64,000 nt of DNA from Apiosordaria backusii. Its lineage: Eukaryota; Ascomycota; Sordariomycetes; Sordariales; Lasiosphaeriaceae. Location: the NCBI GenBank assembly GCA_030549205.1, contig JAUKTV010000004.1, forward strand, positions 2,170,001 to 2,234,000, written 5' to 3'. The notes beneath the pieces were generated by a model. That model was not told the origin of the DNA, searched no databases, and saw only the letters and a list, made by a program, of their open reading frames with translations. Numbering within the stretch: position 1 is the stretch's first letter; each line of letters opens with the position of its first letter. The translations under genes were made by a program, and so were the position numbers. Shown here one piece after another: positions 37,032 to 47,772 of this stretch.

Positions 37032-39519
37032 TATAAGTTTTTTCTAAACGGTTTTAAAATACTTTAAAAGTGTTTAAAAAATACTTCTATTATTAATAAA
37101 TCTCTTTTAATTTTATTAAATTAAATAGTTAAATTATAAATAAAATAATTATAAATAACTGTTATTTAATTTTATATTAATATAATAGTAATAATTTAAT
37201 TAAGTATTATAAATTTATTAAAAGAAAAAACTATAAATTATAAAGAGCGTTTTAAAAGTACTTTAAAAGTATATTAAAAACGATTTTAAAGTAATTTTAT
37301 TAACTTATTTTATAAATATATAGGTATAAGCCGCTATAGACCGCTATAATAAGCTAAATAATAACGCTTAACTACCTTTTAATCTATTTTTTAACCCTAA
37401 TAATAGGCCTAGTAGTAATTTTAATAGTAGTTTTAGTAGTAATTTTAATAATAGTAGTAATAGTAGTAGTAGTTTTATTAGTAAGTTAAGTGGTAGGCTA
37501 GGTGGTAGGTTAAGTAGTAGTAGGCTAAGTAGTAATAGGCTAAGTAGTAGTAGGCTAAGTAGTAGTGGGCTAGGTAGTGGTAGGCTAGGTAATAGTAGGC
37601 TGGATAAGAAAGACTGATTATCTTTATTATATTTAAATAGCATAGTAAACGATAATTTAAATGGCCTATTTAATTACTTTTTTTTAAATATATTAATATT
37701 TAAATAAATAATTCTAAAACGCTTTAAAACCTTTAATAAAGTAATTTTAAAACGTTTCTAATTTTATAATATAATTAAGCCCTTTATATATTATATAATA
37801 ACTTATAATAAAGGGCTTTAAGAGCCAATCTATATAGTAATTTAGCCTTTTAGTTTTCCTTAATATAGCCTAAATATAAAAAAGCTATACCTATATTTAT
37901 ACTTACAGTTCTAAACTTCTTATTATTATTAAAAAGGCCTATAATAGAAAGCTATAGTAATAATTTCAATATTTTTAAATATTTAATTAACCTATAATTA
38001 AAGAAAATTAAGGTTATAATGTAATTAAAGAATAGGCAATAGAATATAAAGGGTTTTAAAAAGGTTTTAAAAACGCTTTAAAAATTAGTTTGGAATGCTT
38101 TCGAAACCTTTTAAGTAAAGTTTAAAAGTATTTTAAAAAGGGTTCGGATTAATTTCCGAAGCATTCTTAAAGTATTTTGGAAATACTTTAGTACTTTAAC
38201 TTTTAAATTTTTATTTTTTAATGATTATTTTTCTTATATTTCTTTTTATTTTTCTTATTATTATTTTATAAACTATTAAAATCCTTACTATAAATAAGTT
38301 TTTTAATATAGAAAAATATTATAATATAATATTTATAACTATATTATTATAGATTTATAATATTTTTAATAATCTTTTTTTACTTTTAATATTTTTATTA
38401 ATAAAATATATATATTAAAATAGTTTTTATTTTAATATATATATTTTATTTATTTTCTTGTTTTTTTTATTTCTTTTGTTTTCTCTTTCTATATATATAT
38501 ATATATATATTTTATTATTATTATAAGTTATTTTAATAAATAAGTTAAAATATTAAATATAATTTTATAATATTATTATATATTATTTATAGTATTTATT
38601 AATATATATATATAAATAATAAATATTATAAATAATATATTTACAATCGTAAATACGCTTAAAAGTATTATTTATTATTTTCTTATCATTTATTTATATT
38701 AAATATATTATTTCGGTTATTTTTAATATAAATATATATAAACTTATTTATATATTATTAAAATTAAGTTAATTATATATATATATAGGTTTTTATATAA
38801 AATACCTATAATATAAAGAAAAGGTTTAATATTAATATATAATAATTTTAATATTATAAAGGTTAAATACTTTATAAAGGCTTATTATTATTTTAATAAA
38901 GTTTTACATAAAGTTATTAAAGGTTAGTTTTCTTATTAATAGTTTTATTTATACTTACTTTATATAATGGTATATTTTTTTTAAGTTTATTTAAACTTTT
39001 TTTTTTAAATTATCTTTTAATTTTAAAAGTATATATATTATACATCTTTAAATAATAAACAATAGTTTTAATAGTATTATAATTAATATTAATAATATTA
39101 ATATATATATATATATAAATAGCCTATAAATATTTACTATAAAAATTATATTCAATTCTACCCTTATTTATATTTTTTAATTAATAATTTTCGTTAATAA
39201 CCTTTATACTCTAGAAATATTTCGGAAACGCTTTACCTTATTATAGTTTATAATATAATAAATATTATAATTATTATAATAATATAATTTTTATAATAAA
39301 AGTTATATTAATAATAATATTTAATAATATAATATAGTTTAAACTTTTATTTTTCAAACTTTATATATTTATATAAATATTATTATTTAAATATATAATA
39401 TACCTTTTTATAATATCTTTAAATATATATATATATATATATATTATTTTTATATTATATAGTAAAAGACTTATAGGTTTAAATATATTTTATTTTATTA
39501 ATATAGGTTTAAATGCATT
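37032..39519. repeat. RIPed TIR-element body, segment 4
   Basis: The recurring motif appears near 37050, 37260, 37720, 38060 and 38120. From about 38220 onward the motif disappears and the sequence is almost pure A/T with TATATA tracts, so this part may be a different layer. No gene was recognised. Confidence 0.55.
37476..37610 (+). repeat. minisatellite, ~15-bp unit TAGTAGTAGGCTAAG
   Basis: About seven to nine imperfect tandem units, preceded by AGT/AAT trinucleotide runs from about 37409. One plus frame reads as SSSRL repeats ending in a stop at 37616; the minus frame reads as Leu-rich. It is G-richer than its surroundings. Confidence 0.8.
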
Positions 39520-39534
39520 TTATTCTATTAATAT

Positions 39535-40490
39535 CTCTCTAAAAAGTGGAGCTTCTAAAAAAAAAATTCTTTTACAACGCTATACCTAGCGTTAATTTTC
39601 TTTATAGTTAATCTAATATACTACTTAAATTATCTAAGGTTACCGTCATAGTTACATAGTTATTACATACTTATTATATACTTACTATATAACTAAACCT
39701 TCTATTATTGAATTTAATAATAAGCTTATATAATAATATTATAATTAAACTTTCTAAACACTTTCTTTATACCAAATTACTTATAATTATACCGATAATT
39801 TCTTTACCGGCTTACACTAAGGTTAAGCACTAACATTTATATAAAGTTAAAAAGGATCCTATCTATTTTCTTTTTTCTTTTTTATATTACTTACTATATT
39901 ACTTTTCTATATTATCTATTATATTTCTTTCTTATATTACTTACTATATTAAGATTTAATTGATTATAATATTAAATATAGGTCTATTTTATATGACTTA
40001 ACGATTAAAAGATAGTATTAATATAATAATAGTATATAATTATATTAAAAGCTTATAAGTATAAGATCCTGAAGTTAAATAACAGCAGCTACTTTAAATT
40101 TGCCGATATTATAATAACTATACCGAAAAAAGATAGTAAAAAGTAAAATAAAAGCCTCTTCCTTATTTAAAAGTTAATTATATATACTTTCGATCCTTTA
40201 TTTTTTAAATAATATGTTAAACTCTGTCGATTTAGATGGGATTTAATTAATTTCGAGGTAGATCAGTAGATTAATGATAAATGGAATTGGAATAAAGTAT
40301 TTGAATAGAAGGATAAGGTAAAAGTATAGTTGGAGATATTAATTATTATTATAGAAGTAATAGTAAAGGATAAAACAGTTTAATAGGTAGCCAGTTAAAT
40401 ACTTACATTAAATAACCTAAAGATACTGCTATTATATTGATCATGAGCATCTGTATGTTACATCTTGTATATATACCACTGAACCTTAAG
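39535..40490 (+). mobile_element. copy C of the ~0.97-kb repeat
   Basis: Perfect 15-bp TSD TTATTCTATTAATAT at 39520-39534 and 40491-40505. It starts CTCTCTAAAAAGTGG and ends GAACCTTAAG, a few bases shorter at the 5' side than copy A. RIP-type differences from copies A and B throughout. Confidence 0.8.
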
Positions 40491-40505
40491 TTATTCTATT
40501 AATAT

Positions 40506-42689
40506 ATATATATATATATATATATTTATAATAATAATATATTTTAAATATATATAATAAAAATATATACTATTATATATATAAATATTTAACTTATTAA
40601 TTAATATTTTTATTAAATTTAATATTGAAATTTAAAACGGAATTTTAAATAATAAATAAATAATATAAAAAATAAAATATTTTAAAAATATTTCTATTTA
40701 TCTTATAAACTTTAAAAACCTTTTACTATTATTATTTTAATATTTTTTTATATATATATAAAAACGTTTTATAATTAATTTAAGAATATAATATATAAAT
40801 TAATGTAATTTTTTATTTTAAAGATAATAAAAGTCTTTTAATAAAACTAAGGTATATTTCTTTTAAATATTTTTAAAACGATTCTAAAATAACTTTAAAT
40901 TTATTATAAATACCTTATTAGAAAATAAAATTAAAGTCCTATATTAAATGTAAAGTAAAAAAATTTACATAAATATTTTTAAAACGATTTTAAATTAATT
41001 ATAAATCCCTTTTTAAACGCTCTTAAAATAACTTAAAAATAATTACTTATTATTATTACCTTCATTATCTTTACTTTTATCCTTATTATTTTTAATAAGA
41101 ATAAAGGCTTTAATAAATTTAATTATAGCTATTAGGTTTTTATAGTTTTTTATAATTAAATCGTTTTTAAATTACTTTTTAAAAGCTTCTTTATTAAAGT
41201 AGACTTTAAAGGTAATTTAAATAAAGTAATAATTATTATAAAGATAAAGAAGGCTTAAAATATTTTTAAATTAATTATAAAACGATTTAAAAATAATTAA
41301 AAATTACTTATATTTCTTAATATTATTATTACTATAATCGGTATATTTAGTTTTTTTAACCTTACCGTTTAAAGCTACCTTTTTTATTTAAATACTAATA
41401 AATTAAAATAAGTTAATAATTATTTTTAAAACGTTTTATAATTAATTTAAAAATACTTTAATAAAGAATTTAATACTAACTTTAATTATAGACAATATAA
41501 AGCGGTTATTTTTAAAATTACTTTTAATAATAAAGTAATTCTTATTTACTTTAAAAAGGGTAAATAGGGCTAAATAAAGAGTTTTTTTTTTAAAAAAGTC
41601 TTCTTTAAAGGTAGTTTCGATTTAATAGCCTTTATAGTTTTTAATATACTTCTTTAATTTAATATAAAACTTTATAATTATATTAAAAACATTTTAAAAC
41701 TACTTCTTAATAACTTTTAAAACGTTTTAAAATTACTTACTTTTAACTTTAAAGTTATTATTAATTAAATTAAAACCTTTATATTTATTTTTAAAAATAT
41801 AATACTTATTTTTAAAATCAGAAAGTAAGTATTTAATAATATAAGTTTTAAAGTTAAACTTACTTTTAAAGTAATATTAAAACGATTTAAAAATAGTTTA
41901 AAAATAATTAAAAAGTTATTATTTACTTTAATACTGTATAATATATTATTATTAATATTAAAGTAATAGAATAATTTATTAACGGTAATTTTAACTTTAT
42001 TATTCTATTAAAATATTAAAGAATTATTTAAAAAATATTTTAAAATAGTTTTTATATCGTTTAATTTAAAGGAAGGGAGGTTAAAGCGGCGAATTATAAA
42101 GTTATTTATAATAATACTTTTATAATATTAAATATAAGCTTTCTATATAATATTAAAATATTTTTAAAATATTTTAAAGTTAATTACTATATATACTAAT
42201 TTTATAAAATATTTTATTAAATTAAAATAATAGTAAAACGATTCAAAAGCAATTTAGTGATTTTTAATTTTATAATATAAATAGTAGACACTTTTAAGAA
42301 ATATTTTTATAGTAATTAGTTTTTAATTTAATAAATTAAGTTAAAGGCTAGAGGAAAGAACGAAGTAGAAATAAATAAAATAAAATTAGGCTTTTTATTA
42401 TTTAAAGAAAGGTTTAAAAATTAATTTTAAAATAAGGAGAGGGTTTTTATATTTATTAGGAATAATATAAAGTAATTATAAATCGCTTTAGTAAGTTTTT
42501 AAAATTTTTTTAGAATTATATAGGGTTTATAACCTTAACTTATTTTTATAAAAACGATTTAGAAATATTTTTAAATCGTTTTTACTTTTACTATAAAAAA
42601 AATAGCTTAAAAGGCCTTTTTTAATTAATTTATAAGGTAGGTTATATTGAATTCCTTAGTATGTAAAAATTGTAAAAAAGTTGAGTTTT
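40506..42689. repeat. RIPed TIR-element body, segment 5
   Basis: It begins with TATATA and low-complexity AT. From about 40868 to 42580 the motif TTAAAACGATTTAAAAATA and its complements recur near 40868, 40978, 41155, 41276, 41425, 41690, 41880, 42022, 42160, 42236 and 42540. No gene. Confidence 0.6.
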
Positions 42690-42756
42690 TCAATTTGACT
42701 TACCCCTAAGTGGTCAGATAACATAGGGGGGGTAGTGGTCAGCTTACCTACGTCCT
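42690..42756 (-). repeat. right terminal inverted repeat
   Basis: Reverse complement of 12334-12402. CTGACCACT again occurs twice (reverse complement at 42709-42717 and 42734-42742) with the same 25-bp spacing as at the left end. GC-rich unique sequence starts immediately outside. Confidence 0.85.
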
Positions 42757-42766
42757 CGAAATGAAA
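42757..42766. repeat. 10-bp direct repeat, right (target-site duplication)
   Basis: CGAAATGAAA, identical to 12324-12333, directly outside the right TIR. Confidence 0.75.
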
Positions 42767-43227
42767 AGGGAAGGCCCTATGAGCTCTGCCTTGCGGAGTC
42801 TTCCCCGACTCTCCGGTTCAGCCCTGACCACTACCGCCACACATCTGTCAGTAGCATAGGATCTGCTCCTTTATGCAAGTGGCTGGCATGGTCGTGCCAG
42901 TAGTGCATTGCAGCTATTGTATTCCAGCCAAGAATGTCGATTTCTATGATCGTGATCTGTTATGATGTGCCTGGTGAACCTGGTTTTACAACGAGGTTCT
43001 CGTGATTACCGGCTGGGTTCACAGCTCGTAAGACAATCAATCGTCCGATCTGAATTCATTTCATTCCAACAGCCAGCTAGTATGTACAGTTCCTGTCCCC
43101 ATATGTCCCTTACACCACCGTCCCCAACTCCTCGCATCATCACCATATACCGATCATTAAGTAATTGTGTACCACCTCGACGCACATCCCTATCCTTCAC
43201 GAACAACTCCATTTCTCATTGCACTCC
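42767..43227. other. intergenic, between TIR element and EBP-like gene
   Basis: Normal-composition DNA containing the 3' flank of the EBP-like gene. A third CTGACCACTACC (matching the TIR) occurs at 42824-42835, about 60 bp outside the element. No gene seen. Confidence 0.5.
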
Positions 43228-44241
43228 TCACTCCCCCTTCTTCTGCTCCTCCACAATCGACCTGACCCAGATCGCATCATAGATATCCGACCCAGCCACG
43301 TAAATCGCATACAGGGGGATGACCACCCACAGTCCCTATTCAATCCGTTAGCACTCCAACCCCCGAACCTGCCCTCCCAAGAAACTTACGTTGAAAAACA
43401 CCAAGAAAATCCACTTATACATAAAATTGCTCGTATCCAAGTTCAAACTCCCGCTCAACCACTCCGGCATAAAAGTCATATACCCTCCATACAACTCCGC
43501 CGTCGCAAGAATAATCACTATTATCCCCTCGTTAGCAAATGTCTCTTCAAACCCATTTCTTCAGCCCCCTCCCTCGTTTCCCCATCCCCTCCCCACTCCC
43601 CCCTCACACCCCCTGAAGCAACACCTCTCATCGAAGAAATAAATAGAAGCAAACCTACTAGCCAAATTCCCCCTCGCCACATTCCCCCTCGCCAAATCCC
43701 AACAAACCAACCCCGCCATCAACCCCCCAAAAACAACAGTAATAATCTCAATACTCAACGTCGCCAAATCAACCCCCGCCCACCGCCTATCAGCCTTGGC
43801 GTACACCATCCACAGCTCCGCCAGCGCACCCAGCACAAAATTGCCCCCCTTCCCAGCCGCCCCAGCCCCAGCCCCAGCCCCAGCCGCCGCCGCCGCTGCT
43901 TGAGAACCCCAGACCCTCCCCTTTTGATCCTCCCCCAGGTAGTAATACGGCGTCGGAAAGTAATCCCCCTTCACCTCCCTCACCGACGTCGACGAGAACA
44001 AACAATGGTACACAAAACTCCCTTCCAAGATGAAATGGATGAGCGCGTCAAAGGCGTGCCAGACAAACAGGAATCTCAGTCGGCCGGGTGTCGACTTGTC
44101 GAGAACGAGCTTCGAGAGGCCGAGCGCGGCGAACAAGATCGCGAGGGTCGAGAGCAAAGAAATGATGGTGGTTTGGTCGATCATTTCGAGAAAGGTGAGG
44201 GGTTCATTACCGCCCGAGGGCGATGCTGTCGAGGACGCCAT
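43228..44241 (-). CDS. EXPERA/emopamil-binding protein (EBP)-like membrane protein, 272 aa
   Basis: Three exons: 43659-44241, 43390-43517 and 43228-43335, with introns of 141 bp (43518-43658, donor GTAGGT) and 54 bp (43336-43389, donor GTAAGT) that keep frame. The protein has four hydrophobic segments. The motif WHAFDALIHFILEGSF near residues 60-75 matches the EXPERA signature with its His and Glu. Later segments include ATAELYGGYMTFMPEW and a C-terminal membrane helix ending in charged residues. EBP is the sterol delta8-delta7 isomerase of animals and plants, an ER enzyme. In fungi that step is done by the unrelated ERG2, so the fungal substrate is uncertain. An Ala/Gly run (about residues 114-129) is inserted in a loop, and ARGN is duplicated just before the first splice site. 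Length is a little above the roughly 230 aa of animal EBP. Confidence 0.8.
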
Positions 44242-44942
44242 TGCTGTGGATTTTGCTCTTTCCTTCGATTGAGCAGAGCGCGTGGACTGAAAAAGAGGCT
44301 GAAGAAAAAGTCGGTCGCGGGTTTACACGTCGCGTCAAAGAATAAAATTAATTCTTTGGTGGTGATACCCCATGTCTCACCAGCTTGATGCCAAGACTGT
44401 TTCCGGCTGGGTCCGACCCCAGATTCTGGACTGAGATTGGATGCCACTGTCAGGGGCGTTACTGTTGGGTGGATTTTTAGAGTCCAATAACTCCACCCAA
44501 CTTTATGCGGACAGCTGAGATGTTCTAGAATTGGTTGTTCTTCATGTTAACAATCATCAGCGTTACTTTGGGACTGGAACAATTCATGCAAATGGTCAAT
44601 GTGGAAAATGTCAAATAGGAGAAGATCACAGCAAGGTAAAAGTCACATCACAAATCACAAAAAAAGGCCCAGAGAAGTATGGGTAAGAAGTGAGGTTGAC
44701 TATCTAGCTATCCGAGCTAGGAGTCGGGGGTATTAAAATGCTAATCCTCCTTCCCGAAATCCACCATCCCCAATGAGAAACAGGAAATCCATGTCCCAAG
44801 AGTCCTTCCATCAAAGCCCGATGATGTCCAAAACCCAACCCATTGTGATCAAATCTCTCCCAGCCTGAGCGAAGCAGTGGTCGATGTCAATGATGAGCGG
44901 TTGAGGGTGTCAAAAGGCCGTTGTTGAGAGGGTGAAAGGCAC
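44242..44942. other. intergenic, EBP-like promoter and grg-1 3' region
   Basis: 700 bp between two minus-strand genes. It should hold the EBP-like promoter next to 44242 and the grg-1 3' UTR toward 44942. No further gene seen. Confidence 0.5.
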
Positions 44943-45222
44943 TTAGTGAGTAGCCTTCTGCTTGTTGGCCTCGGCGGAGGCGTCGTTCTTCTTCTCAGAA
45001 GCCTTGTCGGAGATGGCATCACCAGCAGCCTGGAGACTACAGAGGGAGTTAGTCAGATGTGAGGTGAAAGCAATGGAGAGAAGAGGAATGAGATGCTTAC
45101 CGAGTGCCAACGCCAGCGTTGTTGTCCTTGGCAACCTCCTTGTTGGCCTCCTTGGAGGTGGCAGAGGTGGCAGCGTTGACCTTGTCAGCGACGTAGTTGC
45201 CGGCGTTCTTGATGGTCTCCAT
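44943..45222 (-). CDS. grg-1: glucose-repressible Grg-1/CCG-1 family protein, 71 aa
   Basis: Two exons, 45101-45222 and 44943-45036, with a 64-bp intron (45037-45100, donor GTAAGC, acceptor TAG). The product starts METIKNAGNYVADKV and ends in an Ala/Lys/Glu-rich segment with SDKASEKK, the layout of Neurospora GRG-1/CCG-1. It is small, hydrophilic and lacks membrane segments. The family is known as strongly induced on glucose loss, by the clock and in stress; its biochemical role is not established. A clear TATA box and a pyrimidine-rich leader upstream fit a highly expressed, regulated gene. A longer uninterrupted minus-strand frame over the same interval is an intron read-through shadow. Confidence 0.92.
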
Positions 45223-45354
45223 GTTGATTGGTTGTAGGTTGTGAAGTTGGTTGTTTGTGTGAAAGTTGTTTGAAGATTGTAGTGATTGGTTGATTGCTTG
45301 AGTTGTTTGATGATGGAGGAAAAAGAAGAGCTCTTGGAGGTGGAAGAAGGGAGA

Positions 45355-45361
45355 TTATATA
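45355..45361 (-). promoter_or_regulatory. TATA box of grg-1
   Basis: Minus strand TATATAA in the context GTGTATATAATC, 133 nt upstream of the grg-1 ATG. The following leader is CT/AC-rich, typical of highly expressed fungal genes. Confidence 0.6.
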
Positions 45362-47772
45362 CACGATCGATCAGGGTCTGGCCAGCTTGGTCATCGCTGG
45401 CCTGACTGCCAGTGTGGGAAGGCACCAGAGAGGGTGTGACGGAGAAGAAGCTCCTATGACGTAGTTGCTTCCTTCACATGATTGCTCTCGTCCCTGCGTC
45501 AATTCCGCCCTTGAACTATTGCAGGCAAGTATGGATCGGACGGGCTTGCGTTTGCAACCGTCAAAGAAGGCAAGTTCAGACAAACTACCCCACCCTCTAC
45601 GGCAACCGCGCGTTCAAATCGGCTATGACGTCAACCGCAGTTTGACCAGCTGTTGCAGTCTCTGCAGGTGCACCATTGCGGCTCAATTCTGTGGGGCTTT
45701 CAAAGGTCCTTGAATTGCATTATCCAACTAGCAAGAGCATGAGTAGCGTATCACCGAGAGCTTATGCTAATGCTGGCTGGTTCAATCTCCACGAGATAGT
45801 TGGTTAACTTCAGACATCTTGAAAGCTGGACTTTCGGGACAACTCAATTGTCGCTGTGCACAAGAATTGCGTAATGTTTTCAGTTAATAGCATCACATCT
45901 CTTGTCTTGAACATTCTTTCTTCCTTCTTGGATAATTCCCATCAGTTCTTTGCTTGCATACAGCTCCTGCCTGTTTGCTGAAGGGTGCTCAGAATATCGA
46001 TGTGACGTTTCCAGATGAGTCCGTAAACGGACTAGCGTGGCAGACCCCGGTCAACCGAAAAGCTTCTCCCAGTGACGCAAGAGGGATGCTTTCATTGCCA
46101 AGCTGAGCTCTCATTGGCCAGACGCGGCCTTACAATGCAAAACTACGTCACCACTCTAATGGCTGAACAAACAAGTCAACAATCGGCCGGCTCCTGACCC
46201 CGCGCTGCGGCCTTTGAAACGAAGCATTGCGCCGAACGCAATCATCAAGTTGCATAGTGTACTGGAACTAGGAATTGCCATGGGAAAGTTCTAAAGCCGA
46301 TAGTACACGTGTCGGCTCGAGCCCCAATGACAGCTCTGTTCTGGATGAGGAGCGTTGGTCATCCGCGGCGGCAATCATGGCTTCCTTGGCCGTTGAGTGT
46401 TGTTGACATCAGGGGCATCAGGGGAGGATACCACCGCGATCGTCGATGGCGTTGAAGCATATTCACGCAAGCGGAGGCGAACAGTGTCGTGTAACTTGCT
46501 TCGGAGCACTCTGTCCGGAGAACACGAGGCAGGTGCCCGTGGGTATCTATCCATACCTTATTGCGGGCAATCAAGCCATTGGCTTCTGAAAGGGGCCGTA
46601 GAGGCGTTTTAAAGGCCCGAAAAGCTCGGTAGGAAGTCGAGGTGTTAACTAATTTGATAGCGGCTTGCCTCCTCTGTCGTTAGTGAAGGCGATGCCACCC
46701 GATGCTCTCCTTCCCCCATTCTTCCATCCAACCACTTTCTCCGACTTCCTGATCCCACCCGATCACTTCCCATCTCCCGGGGCCTGACACAAGCGCACCA
46801 AGCAGGAAACTGCCTCATGAGAGATCGAGATCACTAGCCAGATCACATGTGGAAGTCATCCTCAGCGCCCGATCTGTCTGCTAACTTGGCAGTTTGCTCC
46901 TTTCCAAACCGGCACTGCCGGGCTCACCAGGCAAGTGTCGGTCACGCGTGGTGGTTGTAGCGTAGCCCGCCAGTCTGGAGGCGGGGTTTACAAGGGAGCC
47001 GCGCTTAACCAAGTTGCCAGTACCTTGGCCTGACAGTTCCGATCGACCGTCTTGTTCTGCCCAATGCCCGAGAATAGTTACAGATCTCCCGTGTCGGCTG
47101 CTCCCGTGTTTGCACTTTGCAAATTGGCAATGGGATTGACAGGCGCGATTTCCTGCTCCACCTTTGGCTCGGATCAGATCGGGCATTCCCCAGGCATTGC
47201 ACAGGATCTTGCGGATGCATCGTCATCGTTAATCAAGAGGGGGCCCATCAAGGCAACCGTCTTGCGATGTCGTTAAGTTCAATACGACGGCAATTTGTCA
47301 AAGTTCGGCCTCGTTCCTGATTCATGTGCGTGTGTGCGTGCGTGTTGTGGAAATGGCATGGGAGGGGACGGAGGCGGTCGCTCAGATGGGATGCATGAGC
47401 TCTGAGGAAACGAAGGACACCATCTTTTCAATCGCCTCTTGATCGAGTCCGAAGGTCGGCAGTGGCGATTATCGATACTCATTCCCCTCGAATTGAGCAC
47501 GCAACTCAAAGCCAGAAGCACGTTCAAGAGGGTCTGAATCTTCTTCGCAGACATCAAACTGGGTCATGTGAGTATTGAATAACATTGCATTCATAAACTT
47601 GGCCAGAACTAGTGTATGCCTCGCATGACTAAAGCTGGTGTAGTTCTCAAGACATCCCACCAAAGTCTCAAGGAACGCAGGCTAACCTTTCCCGAGTCAA
47701 GAGAGCCCCAAAAGATTGCATCACGATGTCACGTTCATCGTGAGCTCCTTCTTTCATGGTCGGTGTGGCATT
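45362..47772. other. intergenic, grg-1 upstream and eL43 3' flank
   Basis: 2.4 kb without a supportable gene. Frames on both strands are short and featureless. The part next to 45362 is the grg-1 control region; the part next to 47772 is the eL43 3' UTR. I could not identify specific regulator sites with confidence. Confidence 0.5.

Larger units (their letters stand above)
12334..42756. mobile_element. AT-rich TIR element (~8 kb), expanded to 30.4 kb by nested insertions
   Basis: The ends are inverted repeats of about 65 bp with a 10-bp direct repeat outside. Subtracting the chromovirus (12612-19767), the RIPed Gypsy element (23643-37026) and repeat copies A and C leaves about 8 kb of host element in pieces: 12334-12611, 19773-21056, 22063-23637, 37032-39519 and 40506-42756. 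That remnant is overwhelmingly A/T with almost no CpA or TpG, the product expected of RIP. I find no transposase or other coding remnant in it. What it holds is a recurring short motif. The transposase family is therefore unknown; TSD length points to MULE. Confidence 0.7.

Noticed and set aside
37368..37643. 91-codon Leu-rich frame on the minus strand in the AT-rich tract
   Set aside because: It is the complement of a 15-bp minisatellite plus flanking trinucleotide runs. No start context, homology or independent coding signal.
38220..39519. Mitochondrial DNA insertion
   Set aside because: AT-rich enough to suggest it, but no mitochondrial gene, tRNA or rRNA sequence could be recognised.
21070..40490. 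CRISPR-like or regularly spaced array in the AT-rich tract
   Set aside because: Repeats are few, long, individually TSD-flanked and widely spaced; this is eukaryotic transposon debris.
12341..42751. TA-only target duplication with TIRs starting GGTAAGC (Tc1/mariner type)
   Set aside because: TA does flank that inner boundary, but TIR similarity extends further outward and is then bordered by a perfect 10-bp direct repeat, the better explanation.
12334..42756. Starship-type giant element or centromere core
   Set aside because: No tyrosine-recombinase captain gene or cargo, and clear TIRs; the block is a single small transposon expanded by nested repeats and sharply bounded by gene-bearing DNA.
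43165..44388. 407-codon plus-strand frame over the EBP-like gene
   Set aside because: Pro/Arg/His-rich antisense of the EBP-like gene; it runs through its introns and has no motif.
44943..45425. 160-codon minus-strand frame over grg-1
   Set aside because: It reads through the grg-1 intron and leader in another frame; only its last 30 codons are real, as grg-1 exon 2.
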